Below, one piece after another: positions 1 to 5,562 of a stretch of 5,570 nucleotides of DNA. Every line of letters starts with the position of its first letter. Positions within the stretch are counted from its first letter, which is position 1. Both the position numbers and the translations under genes were made by a program. Origin of the DNA: Gammaproteobacteria bacterium (GTDB lineage: Bacteria; Pseudomonadota; Gammaproteobacteria; Natronospirales; REEB76); the NCBI GenBank assembly GCA_028871235.1, contig JAGWNO010000132.1, positions 1 to 5,570 of the forward strand, given 5' to 3'. The notes under the pieces are model-generated. The model searched no databases and had not been told where the DNA came from. It was given only the letters and a program-made list of their open reading frames with translations.

Positions 1-826
1 CGAGATCATCTCCCATCCGGAGAAGCTCGAACTCGGCGGCGCGGTGCGCGAGCTGACGCTGTTGTTCTGCGACGTCCGCAACTTCACCTCGATCTCCGAG
101 ACGATGACCGCCCAGGAGCTGACCACCTTCATCAACCAGCTGCTGACCCCGTTGTCGGAGATCATCCTCGACAACCGCGGCACCATCGACAAGTACATGG
201 GCGACGCCATCATGGCCTTCTGGGGGGCGCCGCTGCCTGATCCGCAGCATCCCCGCCATGCGCTGGAGGCGGCGTTTGCCATGCACGCCGCCCTCGACCG
301 GCTGAACCCGGAATTCAGGCAGCGCGGCTGGCCCGAATTGCACGTCGGCATCGGTCTGAACACCGGTGTCATGAGCGTGGGCGACATGGGTTCGGAATTC
401 CGCCGCGCCTACACCGTCATGGGCGATGCCGTGAACCTGGGTTCGCGGCTGGAGGGCCTCACCAAGGAGTACGGCGTCGGCATCATCTGCAGCGAATCGG
501 TGCGCGCGGCGCTACCGGAGTTCGCCTTCCTGGAGCTGGACCGGGTGCGGGTCAAGGGCAAGGAACAGCCGGTGGCCATCCATGAGCCGCTGGGCCGCAA
601 GGACGCCGTGGACCAGGCCCTGCGATCCCTGTTGACCCGCCACAAGCAGGCGCTGCTCTACTACCGCGCCCAGGACTGGGACAACGCCGAACGCGAGTTC
701 TTCGCCCTGCAGCAGGCGTCGCCCGGCCGCATGCTATACCGCCTGTACCTGGACCGCGTCGCCCATTTCCGCGGCCATCCGCCGCCGGCGGATTGGGACG
801 GCGTGTTCACCTTCATCACCAAGTAG
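1..826 (+). CDS. Class III adenylate cyclase, C-terminal catalytic part (5' end outside window)
   Basis: This enzyme would make cyclic AMP from ATP. The reading frame is open from base 2, giving 274 residues of a longer protein; the GTG at 44 is an internal valine inside the first conserved strand, not a start. Numbered from base 2, the metal-binding aspartates are D24 (FCDVRNFT, codon 71-73) and D68 (KYMGD). The adenine-selecting pair appears to be K64 and T138 (AYTVMGD), a Lys/Thr pair as in many bacterial class IIIb cyclases, which favours ATP over GTP. The transition-state Asn and Arg are N145 and R149 (VNLGSR). All key residues are present, so the domain should be active. The tail after the cyclase fold is helical and ends in WDGVFTFITK, as I recall for cyclases with an N-terminal CHASE2 sensor and membrane helices; that N-terminal part is inferred, not seen. 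It is followed by a 79-base gap before clpS and is probably a separate transcription unit. Confidence 0.93.
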   Translation, partial: EIISHPEKLELGGAVRELTLLFCDVRNFTSISETMTAQELTTFINQLLTPLSEIILDNRGTIDKYMGDAIMAFWGAPLPDPQHPRHALEAAFAMHAALDRLNPEFRQRGWPELHVGIGLNTGVMSVGDMGSEFRRAYTVMGDAVNLGSRLEGLTKEYGVGIICSESVRAALPEFAFLELDRVRVKGKEQPVAIHEPLGRKDAVDQALRSLLTRHKQALLYYRAQDWDNAEREFFALQQASPGRMLYRLYLDRVAHFRGHPPPADWDGVFTFITK

Positions 827-862
827 CCCCGGCAGGCATTCCGCCCCGGGTTTGCGCACGCA

Positions 863-881
863 CCGGCCGGACACCGGCTGG
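863..881 (+). other. GC-rich hairpin between cyclase and clpS
   Basis: Bases 863-870 pair with 874-881 (seven Watson-Crick pairs and one G-U) around a 3-base loop. It lies 37 bases after the cyclase stop. No T-run follows, so it is not a standard intrinsic terminator. It could still weaken readthrough from the cyclase gene, and it overlaps the place where a clpS -35 box would lie (about 870-875). Function is inferred only. Confidence 0.35.
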
Positions 882-892
882 GCAAATTCGGC

Positions 893-898
893 TAAAAT
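893..898 (+). promoter_or_regulatory. Candidate -10 box for clpS-clpA
   Basis: TAAAAT matches the sigma-70 -10 consensus at 5 of 6 positions and stands out in GC-rich surroundings. No good -35 box is visible 16-18 bases upstream (870-875 reads GACACC). With the usual spacing, transcription would begin near 904-906, at or next to the clpS ATG at 906, giving a leaderless or nearly leaderless message. Confidence 0.45.
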
Positions 899-905
899 CG
901 GTGGC

Positions 906-1229
906 ATGGGCGAGCAACGGCACGACGAGGAATACCAGCGCGGCCTGGTGGTGGAGGAGGTCAAGCCGCGCCTCAAGCGGCCGCCGCTGTTCAAGGTGGT
1001 GCTGCTCAACGACGACTACACCCCCATGGAGTTCGTGGTGGAAGTGCTGCAGACCTTCTTCCACATGGACCGCAGCAAGGCCACCCAGATCATGCTGCAC
1101 GTGCACACCCGCGGCAAAGGCGTGTGCGGCGTGTTCACCTACGAGATCGCCGAGACCAAGGCCGCCCAGGTGAACGATTATTCCCGCAAGCAGCAGCACC
1201 CGCTGTTGTGCACCCTGGAGGAGGCGTGA
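906..1229 (+). CDS. clpS: ATP-dependent Clp protease adaptor ClpS
   Basis: Cytoplasmic adaptor that binds proteins with N-terminal Leu, Phe, Tyr or Trp and hands them to ClpA for degradation by ClpAP. The protein has 107 residues, against 106 in E. coli. After a flexible, charged N-terminal extension (about 1-25) comes the compact ClpS core. The N-degron pocket residues are visible: N35, D36 and D37 (LLNDDYTPMEF), gatekeeper M41 and H67 (HVHTRGKG). E80 in YEIAETK matches the ClpA-contacting glutamate, and the family-typical end HPLLCTLEEA is intact. The ATG at 906 was chosen because it gives the normal family length; the frame is open to a TTG at 852, which would add 18 residues unlike ClpS. 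No strong ribosome-binding site precedes the ATG, and a -10 box only 7 bases upstream suggests leaderless initiation. clpA follows after 2 bases, so the two are almost certainly co-transcribed. Confidence 0.97.
   Translation: MGEQRHDEEYQRGLVVEEVKPRLKRPPLFKVVLLNDDYTPMEFVVEVLQTFFHMDRSKATQIMLHVHTRGKGVCGVFTYEIAETKAAQVNDYSRKQQHPLLCTLEEA
1217..1224 (+). promoter_or_regulatory. Strong ribosome-binding site of clpA inside the clpS 3' end
   Basis: GGAGGAGG lies 7 bases before the ATG at 1232. It fixes the clpA start against longer in-frame alternatives reaching back to 1124. It is read at the same time as the last Glu-Glu codons of clpS, so translation of the two genes may be coupled. Confidence 0.85.
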
Positions 1230-1231
1230 GC

Positions 1232-3520
1232 ATGCTCAGCAAGGAACTGGAATTCTGCCTCAACACCGCCTTCCGGGAGGCGCGCGCCAAGCACCATGAG
1301 TTCATGACCGTGGAGCACCTGCTGCTGGCGCTGCTGGACACCCCGCGGGTGCTGGAAGTGCTACGCGCCTGCGGCGTGGACATCGAACCCGTGCGCCGCG
1401 AGCTGGTGGAGTACATCAACGTCAACACGCCGCGGGTGGACGCGCCCGATCCGGACGTGCAGCCGACGCTCGGTTTCCAGCGGGTGCTGCAGCGCGCCGT
1501 ATTCCACGTGCAATCTTCCGGCCGCAAGGAAGTGACGGCGCTCAACGTGCTGGTGGCCATCTTCGGCGAGAAGGAATCCCATGCGGTGTACCTCCTGGGC
1601 CGCCAGGGCGTGGCGCGTCTGGACGTGGTCAACTACATCGCCCACGGCATCTCCAGGATCCATGAGGACGAAGGCCGCGAGAGCGGCGTCGAGCAGGCTG
1701 AGGAAGAGGAGGATACCGCCGGCAAGGCCGGCAAGAGCCCGCTGGATGCCTACACCACCAATCTCAACCAGCTGGCCAGGGAAGGGCGCATCGATCCGCT
1801 CATTGGCCGTGAGCACGAGATCGAACGCACCGTGCAGATCCTGTGTCGCCGCCGCAAGAACAATCCGCTGTTCGTGGGCGAGGCGGGCGTGGGCAAGACC
1901 GCCCTGGCCGAGGGCCTCGCACGCCTCATCGTCGAAGACCAGGTGCCCGAGATATTGCGGGATGCCACCCTCTACGCCCTGGACATGGGCGCGCTCATCG
2001 CCGGCACCAAATATCGCGGCGATTTCGAGAAACGCCTGAAGGGCGTGATCACCGAACTCAAGAAGGATTCCGGCAGCATCCTCTTCATCGACGAGATCCA
2101 CACGGTCATCGGCGCCGGCGCCGCCTCCGGCGGCGTCATGGACGCCTCCAACCTCATCAAGCCGGTGCTGCAGAGCGGCGAGCTCAAATGCATCGGCTCG
2201 ACCACCTATCAGGAATACCGCGGCATCTTCGAGAAAGACCGGGCACTGGCGCGGCGCTTCCAGAAGATCGACGTGCCCGAACCGACGGTGGAGGAGACCA
2301 CGCGCATTCTCAAGGGCCTGCGCCACAAATTCGAGGAGCATCACGCCGTCAAGTATCCAAACAAGGTGCTGGAGACGGCGGCGGACCTGGCGGCGCGTTT
2401 CATCAATGACCGGCACCTGCCGGACAAAGCCATCGACGTGATCGACGAAGCCGGGGCCAACATGCGCCTGCGCCCGGCCGGCAAGCGCCGCAAGACCATC
2501 AGCGTGCAGGACATCGAGGAGATCGTCGCCAAAATGGCGCGCATCCCGCCCAAGAGCGTCTCGGCCTCCGACAAGGAGGGCCTGCGCAACCTGGAGCGGG
2601 ACCTGAAACTGGTGATCTACGGCCAGGACCAGGCCATCACCACGCTGGCCGCGGCCATCAAGATGTCGCGCTCCGGCCTCGGCACCGAAACCCGGCCCAT
2701 CGGTTCGTTCCTGTTCGCCGGCCCCACCGGCGTGGGCAAGACCGAAGTCACCCGGCAGCTGGCCCTCATCATGGGCATCGAGTTCGTGCGCTTCGACATG
2801 TCGGAATACATGGAGCGTCACACGGTGTCGCGGCTCATCGGCGCGCCGCCCGGCTACGTGGGTTTCGACCAGGGTGGCCTGATGACCGATGCCATCCTCA
2901 AACACCCCCACTGCGTGCTGCTGCTGGACGAGATCGAGAAGGCCCATCCGGAAGTGTTCAACCTGTTGCTGCAGGTCATGGACCACGGCACGCTTACGGA
3001 TAACAACGGCCGCAAGGCGGATTTCCGCAACGTCATCATCGCCATGACCACCAACGCCGGCGCCCAGGAGATGAGCCGCGCGGCCATCGGCTTTACCCAG
3101 TCGGACAACACGCCCGACGGCATGGAAGCCATCCGCCGCCTGTTCAGCCCGGAATTCCGCAATCGCCTGGACGCCGTCATCCACTTCAACAGCCTGGACC
3201 AGCGCACCGTCGCCAAGGTGGTGGACAAGTTCGTCATCGAGCTGGAGACCCAACTGGAACAGAAGGGCGTGATGCTGGAAGTGGACGAGGCCGCACGCCG
3301 GCTCATCGCCCAGCGCGGCTACGACGCCAAGATGGGCGCGCGCCCCATGGCGCGCATCATCCAGGAGCACCTCAAGAAACCGCTGGCCGAGGAACTGCTA
3401 TTCGGCCGTCTTGCCGGCGGCGGCCATGTGCGCGTTACGGTGAAAGAAAATGAGTTCGATATTGCCATCGAAGCGCCGGATACCGCGCCCACTGCAGCTC
3501 ATCCAGCAGAAGCGGATTAA
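1232..3520 (+). CDS. clpA: ATP-dependent Clp protease ATP-binding subunit ClpA
   Basis: AAA+ unfoldase that forms a hexamer, unfolds substrates (including ClpS-delivered N-degron proteins) and threads them into ClpP in the cytoplasm. It has 762 residues, against 758 in E. coli. The N-domain spans about 1-143, followed by an acidic linker (about 144-170). The first ATPase module has Walker A GEAGVGKT (216-223, K222), pore loop KYRG (Y261), Walker B with D287 and E288, and arginine fingers R341/R342. The second has Walker A GPTGVGKT (497-504, K503), pore loop GYVGF (Y542), Walker B with D566 and E567, and sensor-2 R704 in GARP. The ClpP-docking loop is I619-G620-F621, where E. coli ClpA has IGL, so it should bind ClpP. 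No catalytic residue is missing. The start at 1232 is set by a strong GGAGGAGG site and the normal N-terminus MLSKELEF. No terminator hairpin with a T-run is visible after the stop. Confidence 0.98.
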   Translation: MLSKELEFCLNTAFREARAKHHEFMTVEHLLLALLDTPRVLEVLRACGVDIEPVRRELVEYINVNTPRVDAPDPDVQPTLGFQRVLQRAVFHVQSSGRKEVTALNVLVAIFGEKESHAVYLLGRQGVARLDVVNYIAHGISRIHEDEGRESGVEQAEEEEDTAGKAGKSPLDAYTTNLNQLAREGRIDPLIGREHEIERTVQILCRRRKNNPLFVGEAGVGKTALAEGLARLIVEDQVPEILRDATLYALDMGALIAGTKYRGDFEKRLKGVITELKKDSGSILFIDEIHTVIGAGAASGGVMDASNLIKPVLQSGELKCIGSTTYQEYRGIFEKDRALARRFQKIDVPEPTVEETTRILKGLRHKFEEHHAVKYPNKVLETAADLAARFINDRHLPDKAIDVIDEAGANMRLRPAGKRRKTISVQDIEEIVAKMARIPPKSVSASDKEGLRNLERDLKLVIYGQDQAITTLAAAIKMSRSGLGTETRPIGSFLFAGPTGVGKTEVTRQLALIMGIEFVRFDMSEYMERHTVSRLIGAPPGYVGFDQGGLMTDAILKHPHCVLLLDEIEKAHPEVFNLLLQVMDHGTLTDNNGRKADFRNVIIAMTTNAGAQEMSRAAIGFTQSDNTPDGMEAIRRLFSPEFRNRLDAVIHFNSLDQRTVAKVVDKFVIELETQLEQKGVMLEVDEAARRLIAQRGYDAKMGARPMARIIQEHLKKPLAEELLFGRLAGGGHVRVTVKENEFDIAIEAPDTAPTAAHPAEAD

Positions 3521-3765
3521 AAATATCTTTGCCGGGAGACGATGGATTCAATAGCCATCAACGAAACCACCTTGCATGATAAACCGTGGGCTGTCCCTTA
3601 TTATTCCCGATAAATGCCAGGCACTGATGAAAAAGCGGGCGCAGTTTGTGACCGGGCCATCGGCGAACATTGTGCCGATTCGTGGCAAAAAAGCTGGCTG
3701 AACAACCCATCAAAACCGCGTTTGTTAATTCGATAAACTGTCGTAAATACGTTGGATGGCAAAAC
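3521..3765. other. 245-base gap after clpA without a convincing gene
   Basis: G+C drops here to about 47% (28 of 60 bases at 3541-3600). Three short + strand frames are present: 3542-3613 (23 codons, with GGGAG only 3 bases before its ATG), 3614-3736 (40 codons, starting directly at the previous stop) and 3576-3701 (41 codons). I recognise none, they overlap each other, and none has a well-spaced ribosome-binding site, so I do not call them. An inverted repeat, ATCGGC at 3659-3664 and GCCGAT at 3674-3679 with a 9-base loop, has no T-run after it. The A+T-rich stretch at 3720-3750 may carry the promoter of the next gene (TTGTTA at 3722-3727, TAAATA at 3744-3749, 16 bases apart), but the match is weak. 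Confidence 0.5.
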
Positions 3766-4185
3766 ATGAGAATCGCATTTTATTGGTGTATTGCGTTCTT
3801 GCTGTGCGGCTGTGCAGCCTCTCTTACGTTTGTCGATAGAAATAATGGACAAGAATACGTCGGCAAAACCGGTGCAACGCTATCTAGCGATGGCAGTATG
3901 TCGGCCGTTATTAACGGAGTTGCTTACACCGGTCACTGGATTTACTCGGAAAGCGGGGGAGGTTACTCGCTTTCGGCGGGGACAGCATATTCAGGAAGCG
4001 TATCCGCACAATCCGCAGGAACCGCAATTGGAATATCAGCGCAGGGCAACGGATTGATAGAAATGCACGGCAACACCGGTCAATACATTAGATGCGTTTT
4101 CAACTTCAACGAGCTATCGGACACTGGCACCGGTCAGTGTAAGCGGAACGATGGCCGACTATTTGACCTATTGATAAAACGCTAA
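3766..4185 (+). CDS. Small predicted lipoprotein of unknown function
   Basis: A 139-residue protein whose N-terminus reads as a lipoprotein signal: a short start with R2, a hydrophobic stretch (3-13), then lipobox L13-C14-G15-C16. Lipidation would be at C16, leaving a mature protein of about 124 residues anchored in an envelope membrane. There is no Asp at +2, so the outer membrane is the default guess. The mature part is rich in Gly, Ser and Thr, with alternating polar and aromatic residues (VAYTGHWIYSESGGGYSL) that suggest beta strands. Its second half includes an IRCVF segment and a CKRND segment whose two cysteines could pair. I do not recognise a named domain. The ATG at 3766 was chosen because it places the signal at the N-terminus and follows GGATGG (3754-3759) by 6 bases; the frame is open back to a GTG-type start at 3670. 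G+C is about 48% (29 of 60 at 3781-3840), unlike clpA, which suggests transfer. Another frame starts directly at its stop. Confidence 0.75.
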   Translation: MRIAFYWCIAFLLCGCAASLTFVDRNNGQEYVGKTGATLSSDGSMSAVINGVAYTGHWIYSESGGGYSLSAGTAYSGSVSAQSAGTAIGISAQGNGLIEMHGNTGQYIRCVFNFNELSDTGTGQCKRNDGRLFDLLIKR

Positions 4186-4335
4186 ATGAGCAAGAGACTC
4201 GCGGGCAGCGATCCGCCAAAACCGATACAAGAAGAGCTATAACTAAAACTGGTGCACGGGCGGTTTGAAAAAGGTGACGTACCTACTGACGATGAGTTCA
4301 TCGAGAACCATTTCAGCAAGAGGGGTGCGCCGTGA
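4186..4335 (+). pseudogene. Short frame after the lipoprotein, broken by an in-frame TAA
   Basis: The ATG at 4186 directly follows the lipoprotein TAA (4183-4185), an arrangement typical of translationally coupled genes. The frame reads MSKRLAGSDPPKPIQEEL and meets TAA at 4240-4242. It then continues in the same frame for 30 sense codons, including HGRFEKGDVPTDDEFIENHF, to TGA at 4333-4335. The part after the stop looks like ordinary charged protein sequence, so a nonsense mutation in a gene of about 49 codons is the simplest reading. Alternatives are a genuine 18-residue peptide, or a short protein restarting at GTG 4252. I do not recognise the product. The next frame overlaps its stop as GTGA at 4332, which supports an operon. 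Confidence 0.4.
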
Positions 4336-4370
4336 ACGAGGGTAATGCGGATACCTCAGGGACAGACTGA
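4332..4370 (+). pseudogene. Start of a gene cut off by the insertion sequence
   Basis: A GTG at 4332 overlaps the preceding TGA (GTGA), a common coupling arrangement. The frame runs for 12 codons (MNEGNADTSGTD) and stops at TGA 4368-4370. That stop is formed by the first bases of the insertion-sequence end, so the original gene probably continued and lost its remainder when the element inserted. The GAGG at 4338-4341 lies inside the frame and is not its ribosome-binding site. The product is unknown and the call rests on context alone. Confidence 0.3.
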
Positions 4371-4397
4371 AGCAGCCCCGGTTTCACGGACAGAGGG

Positions 4398-4541
4398 TTA
4401 AGAGACAGTAGCACGTTGCATTTCATAGCGCACTGGGCTGACATAGCCCAGTGTTTGATGCAAACGCTGCCGGTTGTAGAACACCTCGATGAACTCGAAG
4501 ATCTCTCACGCGAACTTGGTCGTGCGTGGGCTTCACGTTGG
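4398..4541 (-). pseudogene. IS3-family transposase (OrfB), C-terminal fragment with frameshift
   Basis: On the minus strand, 4505 down to 4401 encodes EIFEFIEVFYNRQRLHQTLG and then YVSPVRYEMQRATVS, ending at TAA 4398-4400. The pattern of an aromatic-rich FIEVFYNRQR followed by LGY-SP is the standard C-terminus of the rve integrase-type DDE transposases of IS3 elements. Directly upstream this frame has a TGA (4506-4508). The expected continuation, NVKPTHDQVR, is found one frame over at 4539-4510, so a single extra base around 4504-4509 has shifted the frame. The catalytic core with its DDE residues is absent apart from the last tail, so no activity is possible. Confidence 0.85.
4431..4453. repeat. 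Perfect 9-base inverted repeat inside the transposase fragment
   Basis: CACTGGGCT (4431-4439) and AGCCCAGTG (4445-4453) are perfect complements around the spacer GACAT. They lie within the codons for LGYVSPV of the IS3 transposase. A stem of this strength can form in RNA from either strand. Since the coding motif is conserved, the repeat may be partly a by-product of codon choice. Confidence 0.6.
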
Positions 4542-4545
4542 CTTG

Positions 4546-5190
4546 TCAGGTTTTAGGTTTGAGTTTCAGCGCTGCTGAGATTATCGGCTTGGCCCACTCT
4601 GGAGCTTGGGGTAAATCGCCTGGATTAAGGATCTTTCCGTGCTGCATGCGAAGAATCAAGGTTGGTTCAGGTTGTTGCCCGGTCGCTGGGTCCGCCTCTC
4701 GGCTGTTGTCAAAAACCTGAAGTTCCGTCAGATGGGGCAGCAGATTGATGAGATTCCGCCTGCTGTTGCTATAGCGCTCACGAATCTTGTCCGTCGGAAT
4801 ATCGTGTCCACCCCGTTTCACCCGTGCGGCCACACGCGCGATATGCAGTTCTGGACTGCTTAGACCGACGTACCAGATGTGCACTTCAACACCCGAAGAT
4901 GCCGCAGCTACCAACGTCTCAGAAATAGTGTTCCCACCCAGAGTGGTTTCGAACCAATAGTCCTCTCGTTCCTGAATGGCAGATTGCAAACGCCGCAAGC
5001 CCTCTTTCCATGCCAGGCTGTTGGCTTCTGCTTCAGAAATACCGAGTTCTACGGCAAGGATGCGCCGCGTTGCTTCATCCGGGTTGAAGTATTCGGCACC
5101 CGCCGCACGCAGAAACGCGCCGGCGACGCTGCTCTTACCGGCGCCGTTTGTTCCAGCCAGAACTCCGATATAGGGGTTAGGTTTAGCCAC
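4546..5190 (-). CDS. Zeta-toxin-like P-loop kinase (COG4185 type), probable toxin of a TA pair
   Basis: A 214-residue cytoplasmic protein. The Walker A motif is GTNGAGKSS (13-21, K19, S20) directly after strand IGVLA. FNPDEATRRI follows, with D38 where zeta-type kinases place the catalytic aspartate. Then come FETTLGG (80-86), strand VEVHIWYVGLSSPE and the signature KRGGHDIP (125-132), whose basic residues would contact phosphates. VFDNS (159-163) closes the core. These motifs in this order are typical of the 'predicted ABC-type ATPase/zeta toxin' group. Classical zeta toxins phosphorylate UDP-N-acetylglucosamine and so block cell-wall synthesis, but whether this branch uses that substrate is unknown. 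Translation starts at a GTG (5188-5190) overlapping the antitoxin stop by 8 bases; no strong ribosome-binding site is seen, so coupling is likely. Its stop lies beside the IS remnant, so the last residues (about 200-214) may be altered. All visible core motifs are intact. Confidence 0.85.
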   Translation of the reverse strand: MAKPNPYIGVLAGTNGAGKSSVAGAFLRAAGAEYFNPDEATRRILAVELGISEAEANSLAWKEGLRRLQSAIQEREDYWFETTLGGNTISETLVAAASSGVEVHIWYVGLSSPELHIARVAARVKRGGHDIPTDKIRERYSNSRRNLINLLPHLTELQVFDNSREADPATGQQPEPTLILRMQHGKILNPGDLPQAPEWAKPIISAALKLKPKT

Positions 5191-5527
5191 GCTTACGCGC
5201 GGCGGTTACCGCTGCTTTACCGAGCTCAACCGGTGATGCCTTGAACAGGGCCTTGCCTGCAGCCTTCGCTTTAGGCGTCTGCATGCGGGCCACAAGTTCA
5301 TCGAACTCTGCACTGAGCGCCTTCAAGGGGTCAGGTACACGTTCCAGCAGGGCCTCGTATTCCTCGACCGAGAGCACTACCGCCCGCGCTTTGTCTCGCT
5401 TGGTAATCGCCACCATGCCCTTGGACATAGCCTTCTCCAGGACTGTCCCGAAGGCATTCTTGGCATCGGTGGCGGTGAAAGATTCGACCGCCTGTCCACG
5501 ACTATTGCGTACTGAATGTGTGCTCAT
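5183..5527 (-). CDS. Phd/YefM-family antitoxin
   Basis: A 114-residue protein whose N-terminal part (about 17-62) matches the Phd/YefM fold: SFTATDAKNAFGTVLEKAMS, then MVAITKRDKARAVVLSVEEY. This region normally forms a dimer that binds operator DNA. The C-terminal part (about 63-114: PLKALSAEFDELVARMQ, then Ala/Lys-rich helices) would be the flexible toxin-binding tail. It is longer than in YefM itself (about 83 residues) and ends in the basic TAARKRG. The antitoxin gene comes first and overlaps the kinase gene by 8 bases, the usual order and coupling of type II modules. The ATG at 5525-5527 is used; nothing closer to the Phd core starts better, and no clear Shine-Dalgarno precedes it. Autoregulation is likely from the -10 box and repeats just upstream. 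Confidence 0.88.
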   Translation of the reverse strand: MSTHSVRNSRGQAVESFTATDAKNAFGTVLEKAMSKGMVAITKRDKARAVVLSVEEYEALLERVPDPLKALSAEFDELVARMQTPKAKAAGKALFKASPVELGKAAVTAARKRG

Positions 5528-5557
5528 GGGAAGATACTCGCACAGCGCCCATGGGAA
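5522..5557 (-). repeat. Two 11-base direct repeats at the antitoxin promoter, candidate operator
   Basis: On the minus strand TTCCCATGGGC (5557-5547) and TTCCCATGAGC (5532-5522) match at 10 of 11 positions and start 25 bases apart. The upstream copy contains the palindrome CCCATGGG (5548-5555) and touches the -10 box; the downstream copy contains the antitoxin start codon. Phd/YefM antitoxins usually repress their own operons by binding short palindromic or repeated sites at the promoter, so this is a plausible operator. The function is inferred. Confidence 0.4.
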
Positions 5558-5562
5558 TTATA
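5557..5562 (-). promoter_or_regulatory. -10 box of the antitoxin-toxin operon
   Basis: On the minus strand this reads TATAAT, a perfect sigma-70 -10 consensus, 29 bases before the antitoxin ATG. The -35 box would lie near 5580 and is outside the window. Transcription would start around 5549-5551, leaving a short leader of some 23 bases. Confidence 0.65.

Larger units (their letters stand above)
4368..4541 (-). mobile_element. Remnant of an IS3-family insertion sequence
   Basis: Only the transposase-distal end of the element remains. The outer edge is taken as TGAAGCAGCCCCGGTTTCAC starting at 4368, followed by GGACA. A TG-starting terminus with a C-rich block and a GGACA motif is what many IS3-family inverted repeats look like. 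The transposase stop lies 28 bases inside this edge, as expected for the right end of such an element. The inner edge, near 4535-4550, is where the sequence runs into the 3' end of the zeta-like kinase gene; its exact position cannot be fixed from one copy. The left end, orfA and most of orfB are missing, so the element cannot move by itself. Confidence 0.7.

Noticed and set aside
44..826. A complete 260-residue cyclase starting at GTG 44
   Set aside because: The frame is open to the window edge and the 14 codons before 44 encode typical cyclase sequence (EIISHPEKLELGGA). The GTG is an internal valine.
1361..3370. A 669-codon open frame on the minus strand opposite clpA
   Set aside because: It is the antisense of a GC-rich, strongly conserved gene. 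Its translation is rich in His, Ala, Asp, Gly and Val with no recognisable domain, as expected for a shadow frame.
3659..3679. Inverted repeat ATCGGC/GCCGAT as a clpA terminator
   Set aside because: It is 139 bases after the clpA stop, has a 6-base stem with a 9-base loop, and no T-run follows on the + strand.
3542..3736. Small genes in the gap after clpA, including a 23-codon frame at 3542 and a 40-codon frame at 3614
   Set aside because: They are unrecognised, overlap a third frame (3576-3701) and lack well-spaced ribosome-binding sites. The GGGAG before 3542 is only 3 bases from the ATG.
3601..3852. An 83-codon minus-strand frame over the lipoprotein start
   Set aside because: It overlaps a better-supported lipoprotein signal on the + strand, and its translation has no recognisable motif.
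4879..5244. A 121-codon + strand frame opposite the kinase and antitoxin genes
   Set aside because: It is antisense to two genes with clear family motifs and its translation resembles nothing known.
5550..5552. An upstream ATG on the minus strand as the antitoxin start
   Set aside because: It is out of frame with the antitoxin by one base and its frame closes after 16 codons. It lies at the predicted transcription start within the CCCATGGG palindrome.
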